Positions 20,799 to 32,310 of a stretch of DNA of 64,000 bases are shown here, piece after piece. Position 1 is the first letter of the stretch. The number at the start of each line of letters is the position of its first letter. The notes under the pieces are model-generated. The model ran no database searches and was not told the origin of the DNA. It saw nothing but the letters and a program-made list of their open reading frames with translations. Origin of the DNA: Carex sylvatica (lineage: Eukaryota > Streptophyta > Magnoliopsida > Poales > Cyperaceae); assembly GCA_964058845.1 (NCBI GenBank), contig CAXKVR010000036.1, forward strand, positions 496,001 through 560,000, given 5' to 3'. The position numbers were made by a program, and so were the translations under genes.

Positions 20799-23700
20799 CT
20801 ATGGCAAAGGATCAGTGTTGTGTTCATCTGATGATGGGCCAAAAATGTCACTCTTTTGGTATTCCTCTTGACTTATAGTAGGCAAGGCTCCATTGTCATT
20901 TGACTCGTCAGGGCTCCTTTCAAGGCTCGTAATGCTGATCATCTTTCGCCGTTTCTTGCAAAATGACATGATTGCAAATGTTAGTAGGGAGATGGTAGTA
21001 ACAACTCCTGTGATGAGAAAAAGTCCCCAGAAGTGGTAAAAGTTTAAGCTGTTGGAATCAAGGATGATGCTGCCAGTGTTCTGACAGTTCTTGTCTCCAA
21101 TCCATTTCTTCTCAATTCGTATTATGTCGTCTCCATCAGTAATGTTTAGAATTGCATGGGATATGTCTGGGACTAGCGGAGAACCCTTGGCGAACGCCTA
21201 TGTAGAACTAGAAATTAGTAAGATGAAACTGGTATCCTTACTTGATCTTAGAATTAACAATTTAAAATGTAAAATGCTTCCTTTCTCTTTTCTGCTCTTT
21301 TCTTTTCTTATTTGTGAGTTCTTCCATATTTAATTAAAAATTGTGAAGAATCTTACATTGTTTGCTAGAAAATTGTCATGTTTATCAAGTATTAAGAGTT
21401 TCATTGTTTACAAGTTATTTCTTGTGTAAGTATGTCATTATAATTAGTTTGTAGCATATAAATTTACATAAGAAATGGTATACTTACAAATCCATATCCT
21501 GCAGTCTTATAAATTGGTGCAACCATTGTGTAAGAATCACAATACTTGGCAAGGAACAACTTGATGTAAGGTATTGAATGAACTATTGCAGACACTCCAC
21601 CGTTCGCACTTCCTTTGTTGAGTGCCTCAATAAATTCCTCGGGAAAGTAGTAACCTCTCATCTTTGATTCGTCGAAACCAATCTGTTGAAGCAAACCCTC
21701 CATAAATGAACCCTTCTTATATCCAATATAGTCACCCTTGTTTATCAGATCATGGATGTCAGTTATTTTTGGTTGAATCTGTTGGACTGTAAGCATTGAG
21801 GCTAGACTAGCAGTGTAACTCGATGTTAATACAAGGAGAACACAGAACCATACGATAACAACTATCTTTGATTGGATGCTCTCTAGTTTCTCTTCTGCAA
21901 TTTATTAGCTAAATTATTAGTTTGTAAATAAAGAGTGATAGATCTGTAAACTGTAATAGCTAATAATATTTAAAAGACATTCTTGGATTAAAAGAAAAAC
22001 CTTAAGGTATCCAGAGATCATTCTTTTGTGAAAAGAGTTTTTACTTACGATATGCAAACAAGGATAGATGCACTATGGTATGGAGATGCATAGATAATGG
22101 ACCCCTGAGTGAAGCTCTAATCTTTGGCTCCAAAATCAATATGGCAATGCCCGTGTAGATTATAAACACAATGCTCACTAGCCATAGGTCTGCAGTTAAT
22201 GGCTTCAAGAAAATTAATGTGTTTCTATTCACGGTTTCCTTAATCGGCACAATCATTCCTACTCCTGACTCGGTGTATGATACTGAAAAATCAACATAGC
22301 GTGTACGGTTGTATCTTATTGTAACGTCCCCTATCACCACATCATAGTTCTGCAAGCAATATAATCTTAAATCAGAAGATTGTTTATGTATTCATGGGAT
22401 TGATTGATCAATTATGGGAGTTCAGAAAGTAAAAAGAAGAAAGAAGTATATATATATATATACCGAGTCCTCTTATAATATTTGACTATATATACTGAAT
22501 ATATATATATTACCATGATATTATATGACTGCAATATCTGAACAGCAATATCAACAAATTGTACTCATTTTACTCTTTTAAGGACAGTAATTCTTTTACG
22601 AATGAGGCTATGGTAATATGCATATTACACAATGGTCCGCGCTATGGACTTGGATTTTCGTTTTTCATGTCCAAGCAGCCAATCTAAACTGTTCAACATG
22701 ATCTACATATGAAAATGTACTTGCATACCAAGAACTTTTTTTACTCTTTGTTTAGATAGGTAGAAAATCACTTGATTTGAAATTTTGGACCATCCAAAAG
22801 CAGTGATTTTCTACATATTTAAAAAAATAGTAAAAATAATTTAAATAACTTGCAAAATTTGATATGCAAGTATATTTTCATATGGAGATCTTATTTAACT
22901 GTTCGGATTGACCGTTTGAACTTTGAAAATCAAAATATAGATCCACAACATGGGTCAATCCGTAATATGCATATTACCATAGCCTCATTCTTCTTTTATA
23001 TATATACAAGAGAAGGGAATGGAACTATACATGTTCCATAAAGAGATACTTACCCCAAGATAAACTTGATACACGAATTCGTCACAAGTCAACATCTGTG
23101 AGCTGATCTGGTTAGTCCCTCCATAAAGTTTGTACTCAAAAGGGACTGCATAAGGCAATCTCTTTATTGCTTCCTCAAACACATCGATAGCATACCCGCT
23201 TGCTATTATGGCATTTGTCGCAGGATCTATCTCCACCTTCATGAATTCGGGTGTTGGATTCATTCTCACTCCTACGTGCAGTATTCTCCCGCTGACTGGG
23301 ATCTGCCAACCCTTCGGCACTATAATTGATTCCCCTGGCCAAATGACCGGGTTCAAATCTGGTGATGAAATCGAGTAACTCTTATTATAGTTTGCATCTA
23401 CTCTTCTTGATAGTCCTTGTTTTTCTCTCCAATACCCAATACCCCTTATCCCTGTTCCAACCACATTTATTATTTCGAACGTAGAGTACTGCAACTGCCC
23501 ATCTCTCAATTCAAAATTACCATTCAAGCCTTGAAACTTGGTGTTGGAAATTGCCTTCAGAAGTTGTGGTCCATTAGAGAAGACAGGCAAGTGCACACAA
23601 CTCGTAAAGTTCTCTTCAAGTTTCGTACTTTGAACCCCAACCTTTTCTACTGCCATTGCCAGTGCGTTAACTGTGTCGTAGGCCCAAATGGCAGATATAG

Positions 23701-26700
23701 TAACTTCGCAGGGTTCATCCTTGGGGTTGTCTTCTTGGAATCTCTTTCTCCACCTTGTTGCAAAGTTCTCCAACTTCACTGTCTTGGGTACATAAGGTCG
23801 TACCCCGAGAGCTCCACTCATTGCACTGACTACATTTCGATTGAAACATTCAATGACTTTCACCAATCCATTCGTCATGATCCATACATATCCTTCCTCC
23901 ATCATCCCTAGTTCTCTGGCCTTTAAAAATAGTGTAGCGCCCTTGGAAGGCGTCATGTGTGCGACAAACACCCTTGTTTGCATAGTCTGTAACTTGTAGA
24001 GCTCTTCTTGGATTTGGCCATCAGTTGATAATTCATTTATTATGCTGCGATATGGAATTCGGACATCAATCTCTTGGAGTGCATCGGCAAGGAAGGGTAT
24101 TATACCCCTTCCGAAATCAGTATCTTCATAGATTGGAACTACCTCTCGCCATCCATAGGATTTGATGAGCGCAGTAATGGCACGCACTTCAGCAGCATCA
24201 TTTATTGTTGTTCTTATAAAATATGGCAAATGCATGGAGGAAAGGGTGGGGCTTGTTGCTGAGAATGAAATAACCGGCACCTGTGTTTTGTTACCAATTT
24301 TGGATATCATGACAGCTTGAGAGGATCTCTGAGGTCCTATGATGGCTTCAGTCTTCATGTTCTGTAGCAAGTCTAGTGCTGCATGTAGATGAAAACCTCT
24401 AATTAGGAGCCTAACTTGGATCAAGGATAGGTTTTAGGATGAACAAAGTGTGGATAACTGGTATGAATGAACTAACTAACAAATGCCACATGAGTGAATT
24501 GATGTGATATTTCTTCATGCTAAAGATAGAGAATAAAATTTACGAAGTAAAAGAAAATTATTATTATGATTGATTTATTTTTATTGTTATATGTAGTATA
24601 TAATTTTGAACCCTTGCTAAGAGAGAAATTAAATAAATTTTAATTTATTGCAACTTGTGTTTTTTGTCGCTCTATTCTCTTCTTCTTTACTGTTGAAACC
24701 TAGCTGATGAAATCCCTAACAAAAAGAAATAGAACGAGCAGGTCAAGAACTTGTCACCCTTCATCAATTCCTTGAACTATGGGAAGTGTGTGTATGGGTG
24801 AAGTGGGCGGGTACAAGGTACTAGGCTGCCGGCATTGGGTTCAATCTGTATGAGACGCCGATTGCTCCAAGTAACTTTTGCTTTATTTTTTATTTTTCTT
24901 TAAAATGTTAGCTGTGCTATTTAATAAATGGACCTAATGGCTCATTCCTTGGCATTCACTAGTGCAATATTAATTACTCTTGAAGGTTTTTTTTTAAAAG
25001 AAGCCCTTAGGCATCATTGATTGAATTGAAATTGTTCAGAATTAGTTTAAATCCTACTAATAGAAAACAGCCTCCAGTGGGCCTAACGGAAAAAAACAGG
25101 AATGTAAAAGTTACTGAAAGGGAAATTAAAACAACCTAAACTACTTTGCCTTAAACTAACTACATTCTTAATCTTGGGTTGTTGCTGCTTTTAGAAAGAA
25201 TTCATCTCCTAGTGTTGTATCCACTGTGATTCCACTATAATTACTCTTAAGTTAGCTACATGGAGTACATGTCAGCTAGTCGACTTAGAGCAAATTTACA
25301 TGTAGATTTTCATTTTCTACAGGGTGGTGGGGCCCATTTTCATCCGCTATACTATGGGTGTAAATGGTCGGATACGGATTAAATAGTGGTCAAACTGTAT
25401 CATTATCTGTTATAATTTTTCGAATACGGATCAGATAATTTAAGTAATTTTTTGGATTCGGATCCGGACGAAATCAGATAATATCCGATCGGTTTACATC
25501 CTATGTTGCGCACATGATATGTATGTACAATTAATGAAGATTCAAAGGTCAATGCCAACCAAAATGCAAGGATATATTAAAATAGATAGCCTTGAATGAG
25601 TCTCAGATCAAGTGGAGATTACAGCCTTTGGTCGTTGTAGGAGACTTTTTACCTTACAAAAGAATTAAATAATTAGGCATATTAATTTTAAATTTGTATA
25701 TAAGAATACCGCAAAGACTTCTATAAGGGACCACTAGAGTCACTATTTATTATTACCATAGTAGTTTAGTGTTTTATTATTAGCTACACAGGTTATTTTG
25801 CCTTTTTTCATTAAATTTTACATATGATCCATATTTTTGTTCAATTTTCATTATGTTCTGCATATTTTATTAATTTTGTCTGGTCCAGTCATACTCCATA
25901 GACATGTTAGGTGCTCCCTAATAAATTCCTTACAATTTGGAGAGGGGCCCACTGCCACCTAAGACTGTCACTTGTGCGCTCCTTAATTTGAGGGAAATTA
26001 ATTCAACAATGTTTAGTATTAGGGTTTTGTCGGCTAGAAGAGAAGGAAGACAGCAAGTGACAAAGAGAGACAGTAAACTAAATTTCCTTGATTCTTATGG
26101 TTACGTCTTAAGATAACTACTAGAGTGGAAAAAATGGCACAGTGGAGCAGCTCTGTCACGGAACGGCACGGTACGTGTGTCAGTTACATGTCGTGACTCG
26201 CATGTCCCGTGCCGTGACTATTTGCGTGCCGTGACCATTCTTTGAAACTTTGGCACGGCAGGTCATGTGAAAAATCTAGTCATAGCACGGCATGACACGT
26301 AGTCACGCGAGTCACGTGTAATTAGGATCATTAGATATTGATTAAATGGTGACTCTTGAATTAACTAACTTAAATTATAATTAAATAGTCACGCAAATCA
26401 CGTGAAGCACGTTTGGTCACGGTATGTTTGAACACAGTGTGATCATTCGCGTGCCATGACCATTCCTTAATATTTTAGTCACGGCACGACACGGCACGTT
26501 TTTTCCACTCTAATAACTACAATATAAAGGATACATAGTCCCTTGGGCCCAAAACAATGGTTTGAAAACATTTAGAAAATAAATTGGAAAACTGAGATTT
26601 GTAAATTGGAATGGTTTGAAAGCAGAGGAGCATCCTTAAAAGTGTAAATATACTTTTTGTCTGTTTTTTTTTTTTTTTGGATACTCAGTAGAGGCTACTG

Positions 26701-27482
26701 AGATGTACAAAAGTAAATTACATCCAACTATATACTGTTTCATCAAATAGTACTCATCGAAAAAAAAAATAAACAACTAAATACTCATCCACAACATGAA
26801 CTAAGGGTGCAAATGGATCGGATAATATCTGACCGTATCCGGATCTATATCCAAAAATTTGATACGGATATTCGATATCCGAATATCTGTGCAGATAGAG
26901 ATACGGATATAATTTTGAATTTTAATTATCCGTATCCGAATAATAGATATATACCATATAATTTAATATATATTATGGAAATATATATGTATATATCTAC
27001 GGATATTCGATATCCGATCCTTATCCGTATCCAAAAAATAAAAGCAGATATGGATTTGATTTACCACTATCCGATCTGTATCCGATCCGTTTGCACCCCT
27101 GACATGAATCAGTTTAATTAAAAACAAATTCACTTAAAAAAAATCGGTTTATTTATTTCTACAATAATTAATATTAGAACTAAAAATTATCAAGAAATGA
27201 TTTAACACCTGCTGACGAAGCTTGAAGGTCGTCGCTGTTCGCATCTCTCCCATGTAGCATAAGCCTGGTTGTGTAATTCTCATGCATCATGTAGAAATCT
27301 TCTACAGCCATTGCAATGCTTGTTTGGCCAATTTTGCCTACAAGGGTTGAAGAATCAAGTATAACTCCGACATGAAATTGAGCTGATGTGAGGTTGTTCC
27401 AAGATTGAGCTGTAACAACTGAAAACAAGGTAGCATAGAAGAAAACCATTAGCTTGATTGGTCTCTCCATTTTTAGTATCAT
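20799..27482 (-). CDS. GLR: GLR A: glutamate receptor-like cation channel, intact
   Basis: Plant GLRs are tetrameric amino-acid-gated, Ca2+-permeable channels of the plasma membrane or endomembranes. Exons on the minus strand: 27482-27209, 24378-23054, 22349-22049, 21894-21488, 21197-20799, with GT-AG borders and phases 1, 0, 1, 0. Together they give 2,706 nt and 901 aa, the usual GLR size. Seen: signal peptide 1-29; ANF-type amino-terminal domain about 30-450; ligand-binding S1 from about 454 (GRILHVGVRMNP); M1 about 588-606; pore loop about 620-634; M3 with SYTASLASM at 659-667; S2; M4 about 825-848 (FWGLFLITGVVTTISLL). An ATG at 27470 is an alternative start. At the exon 5 start the usual AFPKGSP is AFAKGSP. 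The GVILD...TSIAMAVEDFY start suggests clade II (inference). Intron 1 is 2.8 kb, swollen by MITEs. It is the inverted partner of E. Confidence 0.93.
22600..22990. mobile_element. MITE in intron 2 of GLR A
   Basis: Perfect inverted ends of 29 bp, from GAATGAGGCTATGGTAATAT to its complement, are flanked by TTCTTTTAC / TTCTTTTAT (8 of 9 match). The inside holds the dispersed GTTCAAAC..AATCC text. Gene E has the same insertion at 56527-56931, so it predates the A/E duplication. Confidence 0.85.
25353..25503. mobile_element. Short hAT-type MITE, TATCCGGATCC family, no clear TSD
   Basis: Left end GGGTGTAAATGGTCGGATACGG and right end ATCCGATCGGTTTACATCC are imperfect inverses and match the termini of the MITEs at 26802-27101 and 37668-38181. 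No convincing 8-bp duplication is seen. It lies in GLR A intron 1. Confidence 0.6.
26121..26512. mobile_element. hAT-type MITE (392 bp) with exact 8-bp TSD
   Basis: Flanked by ATAACTAC at 26113-26120 and 26513-26520. TIRs start TAGAGTGGAAAAAATGGCAC and TAGAGTGGAAAAAACGTGCC. The interior is full of CACGGCACG / CGTGCCGTG words in both orientations, so the ends fold strongly. It lies in GLR A intron 1. No coding capacity. Confidence 0.92.
26802..27101. mobile_element. hAT-type MITE (300 bp), TATCCGATCC family
   Basis: Ends TAAGGGTGCAAATGGATCGG and CCGATCCGTTTGCACCCCTG are inverted repeats. Flanks ACATGAAC (26794-26801) and ACATGAAT (27102-27109) match in 7 of 8. The interior repeats CGGATATTCGATATCCG-type palindromes. 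A long open frame across it has no coding meaning. GLR A intron 1. Confidence 0.85.
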
Positions 27483-27523
27483 GCTTATAGCTAGAGTATA
27501 GTATGTTCCTCCAATGTTGCTTC

Positions 27524-27530
27524 TTTTATA
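27524..27530 (-). promoter_or_regulatory. TATA box of GLR A
   Basis: TATAAAA on the minus strand, 42 bases before the first ATG (27482). Gene E has TATAAAT at the equivalent place (54040-54046). Surrounding text (AAAAACACTATAAA) is conserved in both. Confidence 0.65.
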
Positions 27531-27564
27531 GTGTTTTTAGAGAGCATATGTATATACCTTAATA

Positions 27565-27581
27565 TGACTTTGCCAAAGTCA
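27565..27581 (-). promoter_or_regulatory. 17-bp palindrome in GLR A promoter
   Basis: TGACTTTG-C-CAAAGTCA, a perfect dyad around one base, about 40 bp upstream of the TATA box. Both arms contain the W-box core (TTGAC on at least one side), the binding motif of WRKY factors. It is conserved at E with T as the central base; D and GLR0 keep only one half (TTTGTCAAAGT). A role as a WRKY or other dimer site is an inference. Confidence 0.5.
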
Positions 27582-27599
27582 AACAAAAAAAAAGTGAAT

Positions 27600-28430
27600 A
27601 TTAATAGAGTGATAATGACATATTTTATCTGCACCCCTTACTTGCACTCAAAATGTATTTATACTTTTTTGAAACACGTTTATATACATAATAACTTACA
27701 TGACTAGTAACTTAAAAATTTACTTATATATGACCATTCAGAAAAAAAAAACTATTATAAAGACTTTTTATACTAGATATAAATGCTTACAAATAAGGAT
27801 GTATATAATTTAAATGTTAAGTATAGATATTTTAAAATGCATATAACGAGTGCAGAATATAGGTGCAAAAATACTATTTCTATCAATATTGCAAACTGCA
27901 ATGGTATGCCAGTTAGATCCAATATTACTATACGAAACTTTTATAACTTAATTAATTGATTGAGAAGAAATTAATGAATTTGGACTAATTAATATCCTTT
28001 TGTTATATAATAAAAGATTCACTACTATATGTCTATTAAAAAAAAAAAACCAATAATACATCTTTGAAGTATCGATCAGTGTCTTCCTCATTACTTCAAA
28101 AATACTTCAACATCATTTGTTTAATTATTAGTTTTTTTTTTCATTTTTTTTATTAAACTTTTTAAGGATAGGTAGAAAATCCATTAATTCAGAAAATTTG
28201 AACCATAAAAAATAATAATTTTCTACCTACCTTAAAAACCTTAAAAACTAGTAAAAAAAATTCAAACAAAATCTAAAATTTGGACTCCAAGTACGTTTTA
28301 ATATGGATATTATTATGTTGAACGGTTTGAATCGACTATTTAGACTTTTTAAATGCAAAAACAACTTATAAACATATGGTGTTAAAGTACTTATGGAAAC
28401 GTATTAGCAGGTCTCATTTTTATTGATATG
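27600..28430. other. Upstream region of GLR A, left-arm inner part
   Basis: Up to about 27900 it matches the region upstream of E on the other strand (53640-53960; shared AAAATGTRTTTATACTT). A dispersed MITE-like piece occupies about 28150-28370. No gene. Confidence 0.6.
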
Positions 28431-28625
28431 CCAATAGATAATACTTATTTATAAAAAGTTCGACTCTTTAAATATACAAAATTTGAGCTCTAATATTTTA
28501 TTTATTTTTAATATATATAGATTCTTTTTTTATACATATACAAATTAATTTTTTTTGGGGCACCTTGGATCTTGGGGCCTGGGGCGGTAGCCCTAAGTGC
28601 CCTGCATCAGAGCCGGCCGTGTAAC
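28431..28625 (-). mobile_element. Probable hAT terminal fragment
   Basis: On the minus strand GGCCGGCTCTGATGCAGGGC, then CCGCCCCAGGCCCCAAG and TTTTTTT-rich text, resembles the 5' end of plant hAT elements with TTF-type transposases (CAGRGCCGGCTCTG ends). No opposite end, TSD or transposase accompanies it. Confidence 0.4.
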
Positions 28626-29984
28626 CAACCGTTATGGTTGAATCCATTTACCCTTAAAATCGAGCTGGAACTAGAATCAGAAAATTAAGATAGAGAACAC
28701 TAGATAAATAAGTGTTATGTAATTTTATTTTATGAGTGAGTCTAATAATAATATTTCTTGTAAAAGTTAAAATTTTAAAGGTCAAAATGCAAAATTTTGT
28801 GTTGATAGGAGGCCTAGCCACCTTTTCCATAGCATAGTTACGTTCCTGGATGTATGTGTGCTTGATCTAGATCTGCACGGATGTTGAAACGAGCACACAC
28901 ATATGTTAAAGCGGTATTCATCAAATCTAAATGGTCTACTCCGGCTTTTGATCTTCGTCAAGATTCGCACATAAAAAAATATAAACAGTTATATAATAAA
29001 AAAATAAAAAGCACATGAATGTTCCTGCTTTTCAGCTTTTCTTAAAAAAAAAAAAGGATTCTGCTCCACTTCTGAGAGGACTTCCTCCCACCACAAGAAA
29101 CTATTCCTGACAATGATCTTCTTTTTTATTTTTTGTTTCTGCATCAATGTTTGAAATATTTGCGCAGCGACATCATCGTGAAGTGGACATCAATAAATTT
29201 CAAGCTGAATGAATTTCGTAGAAGTTGTGAAAAAAAGTTTGGAAATGGTTGACTAAAATGTACAAAACAAATAATTATTTTTTTAAATGAAAATATTATT
29301 GCAACTTATTTTTAGTTCTATTATGATCTGTCATCTAAGAACTTTTGGTTGATTAAAATTATTGTTTTTTCAAAAATTATGGATCATAAAAAATAATTAT
29401 TTTAAAAAATTCTAAAAAATAGTAATTTTTTTTTCAAAAAAATGTAAATTCACAATTTCATATGAAGATTATTTTGAAGGGTTTGGATCACAAAATATGG
29501 ATGTTAAGTAAAATATGTCATTTACTTCATGAAATACAATAACCCAACCTTATTTATTTATACTTATATGCTAATTGTTTATATTTAAATTTACTAGTGT
29601 TTGTATTTTGTATGTAAAGAGTTTACAGCTTTTATTCTGAAAAAAAAACATAGTATTCGGTTTTTTTTTATTTAAAGTAAGAATCGAATCAAGTGAGATA
29701 TTAGTTAGGTGAAAGGCTACAAAGAAATTAAAAATCTGCGAAGTTTTAAAATCAGGAAAGATAAGTACTTAACTGCTAAGTATTAATTAATTGTAAATTG
29801 ATAAGTCAACCTGCTCTGTACTTATATTCTTACAAACCGTGTGGCATTTCAACAACTCTAATTCTTGATCAAACCGTGTGGCATTTGAATATATAGGCCT
29901 AGACTCTACACCACGTAGAATTCAAACTAAAAGTAGTGTAACCAAAGAAATACTAATAAAAAAAAAAAAAACAGACTTAGTGCA
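28626..29984. other. AT-rich inner left arm, no gene
   Basis: Parts match the right arm in inverse: 29160-29260 with 53110-53230 (GCGACATCATCG, TTTCAAGCTGAATGAA) and 29580-29750 with 52900-53070 (AGTGAGATA-TAGTTAGGTGAAAGGCTAC). A dispersed MITE-like piece lies at 29270-29520. Confidence 0.6.
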
Positions 29985-30300
29985 TTGAATCTAAACATAT
30001 ACTACAACTAGATATGAAAATTTAGTAAGATATTAAAATCAAGCAGACTTAATTTACCATCGGTTCAAATGATTTAATTTAATCTAGATATTAATTTTTT
30101 ATAGGAAATCAAATTTTAATATTCTGTCATTTATTTTAATATTTTCCAGATTTTGAAGATTGTTATAAATAACAAATATCATAATTGTTTGTATATAAAA
30201 TATAAGCCATTTTTCAAAAATCTAAAATATAGCAAACAAAATACTAAAAATACTAAAACTTATTTTTCCATATATGTTTTAGTTTCTATAAAATTGAGAA
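29985..30300. repeat. Third copy of the GLR-flank repeat of 3961-5780
   Basis: Shares CATCGGTTCAAATGATTTAATTTAA, AGATATTAATTTTTTATAGGAAATC and AATCTAAAATATAGCAAACAAAATACTAAAA with the two copies at the left of the window. No coding content. Confidence 0.65.
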
Positions 30301-30491
30301 ATATCAGAAATTTCTATACAATTAATTTGCTTCTACCATATTCAAAAATTCAAATATTCTATACAATTTACTTACAATAGTAAAAAAAAAAAAACTTCTA
30401 CTAAAAGGAAATCGATTCTATACAATTTGCTTTTAAGGAAATTGAGAAACTTATACTAAGAAATGTTTTAGTTTATAATGAATGTAATATT

Positions 30492-30635
30492 TGTTGATTA
30501 AATATTGGAGGTCAAGCTACTCAACTATTTAATACTTTTGTTATTACAATAAATGATTTATCTCATCAGGATTTCGAACTCATGATCTCTCATATAGGGA
30601 TCATGTGTCTTTACCAGTAGACTAAATGCTGGTTC
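30492..30635 (-). mobile_element. tRNA-derived SINE with 19-bp TSD
   Basis: Flanked by the exact direct repeat TTATAATGAATGTAATATT (30473-30491 and 30636-30654). On the minus strand it begins near GAACCAGCATT, has an A-box-like TAGTCTACTGG (30624-30614) and a B-box-like GAGTTCGAAATCC (30581-30569), the internal RNA polymerase III promoter pattern. The rest is AT-rich. Length 144 bp and a long TSD fit an L1-mobilised SINE. Confidence 0.85.
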
Positions 30636-30654
30636 TTATAATGAATGTAATATT

Positions 30655-30965
30655 GTAAGAGAAAGTACAATTGTTGTGTCGATAATAAATTTTTTTGGTG
30701 GTAATATTAGCACCCCAAAATAATAGATGCGAAATTACGCTGTAATTATTGTAAACCACAGTGAGACCTAAGGAATCATTAGATGACTTGAGGAATAAAT
30801 AGTCATGAAGTTGCATATGCACATCTTACAATAATAGCTGGGTCAAAAATGACTTGAAATTACTCCCAAATCTTGGCATTCAACGATTCAAGACAATGTA
30901 GAATTCAAGCCGAAAATGTAACCAATTAAAGAATTAGTAATTAAAGTTCAAACTAATAATTGATA
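30655..30965 (-). repeat. GLR upstream repeat (copy 2)
   Basis: Close to 6330-6620: GTAATATNAGCACCCCAAA, GTGAGACCTAAGGA, TTAGATGACTTGAGGAATAA and AAATTACTCCCAAATC are shared. The SINE sits directly beside it. Confidence 0.7.
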
Positions 30966-31109
30966 GAGACGGATCGGGATTGATGGTTGATTTTGAAATG
31001 AAAGTCATTAGCACTGATTTTGATATTTTGAACAGTGACATCCTAACATTAGTCTGGTAGTCAGACTTCTGGATTTTGAAAAGATAGTTAAAAAATTAAT
31101 TTTTAGAGG

Positions 31110-31640
31110 AAAGAGGCAAAGTCTTTTAGAAGCTTAACGGGCCAATAGCGCATAGGCCTTGCATGTATGGGCAGGTTGTGAATAGTTCCTACAAGCCAAT
31201 TATGAATTTCTCTTTGAAAGGATCCAAACAGGTGTATTTTAAGGTCTCAATTGGAACCGATCGGTTCTGCTACTCAAACTCGACTAAGTTTTGTTGTTGT
31301 AGTTGGAATTCTCGGGTAAAATTTCTTTATGAAAAATATTTTTTTACTCTACATCACACTCTTATTTCACAAAAGACAAGTTTGTTGCTACATTAGGGAT
31401 TGTTCAATTTGACTCAGCTTAACCCAATTTAGCATATCCTCATCATCCTCAAATGTGCAATTAAGAAATGCTTTGGTGCTTGGGCCAACTAGGGTTTCAG
31501 AACTGTTCTATGTTGACCTCAATTTTAAGTGCTTATTTCATTTTATATTTCAGGACAATGAACTGCTATATTGCTCTTTAGAAGAGTTTTAGAGCCTACA
31601 AAAAGTACTGGTTCTAACCCAGAGACAAGAAATGCTTGAT
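31110..31640 (+). pseudogene. Module X, copy X2 (internally deleted)
   Basis: Begins with the promoter-like AGAAGCTTAACGGGCCAATAGCG...GGCCTTGCATGTATGGGC. It then jumps at about 31220 straight to the second segment (GGATCCAAACAGGTGTATTTTAAGG), skipping the X1 stretch with the possible ATG. The third segment (GACAATGAACTGCTATATTGCTC) follows from 31553. It heads the F unit. Confidence 0.6.
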
Positions 31641-31899
31641 GAACCCTAAAGAATGCAGGATGAATTATGCAAATGTAGGTTGAATTATGCAAATGAGGGT
31701 TGAATCCTAAAATGCAAGTTATATTATATGAATGTAGTTGATAATGAAAATGCTATGGGATGAATCATAGGATTATGGATTCACCATAATACCTTAATTA
31801 TACTATTTAAGTTACTTTCCTAATATTTGAATTGTAACAATCAAGGTGGTGTTATACGAAGGTAAATACTTACCCACTTCTGTGGCTTTATACCGTGCT

Positions 31900-32310
31900 C
31901 AAGTTGACTTGGCATCCTACTTTAACCCAAACCCATTAAGTTCCTTGACCTCAAGACCTGCCACATTTATTATTTCGAAGGCTGAGCACTGCAATTGTCC
32001 GTTTTTATTAAAACAAAGTTGCCACTCAAACCTTGAAATGAGATTTTGGAGAACTCCTTGAGAAGCTGGGGTCCATTGGGAAACATGCAAGGGATCAGAT
32101 ATCTTGGAGGATTTTTCATTTTTTGTATTTTTAAACCCTACATTTTCAACTGCCATTGCTGGTGTGGATGTCGTTTAAGCCACACACAGATGCTAGGTTC
32201 ACAAGGCATTTCTTAGGGATAATCTTCTTGAAATCTATTTTTCCATCTGGTTGTGAAATTGTCCAACTCCTTTGTTTCAGTAACATACCCTCATTGCACT
32301 GAAACAAAAT
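31900..32310 (-). pseudogene. GLR exon-2 fragment, copy 2 (F unit)
   Basis: Equivalent to the copy at 19972-20370 and broken in the same places, with GGGGTCCATTGGGAAACATGCAAGG and ACCTCAAGACCTGCCACATTTATTATTTCGAAGGC on the plus strand. It keeps the stretch between the two (GAGCACTGCAATTGTCC) that copy 1 lacks. Relic only. Confidence 0.75.

Noticed and set aside
23417..23911. 164-codon plus-strand frame, repeated as 55606-56100 on the minus strand
   Set aside because: It is the antisense shadow of GLR exon 2, present at both A and E because the exons are near-identical. No domain.
26807..27121. 104-codon frame on the plus strand
   Set aside because: It lies wholly over a MITE built from TATCCG palindromes and in an intron of GLR A. 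Repetitive IRYP-like residues only reflect the DNA repeat.
30569..30624. Possible tRNA gene because of A-box and B-box
   Set aside because: No cloverleaf can be formed and the unit has SINE-type flanking repeats, so it is a tRNA-derived SINE.
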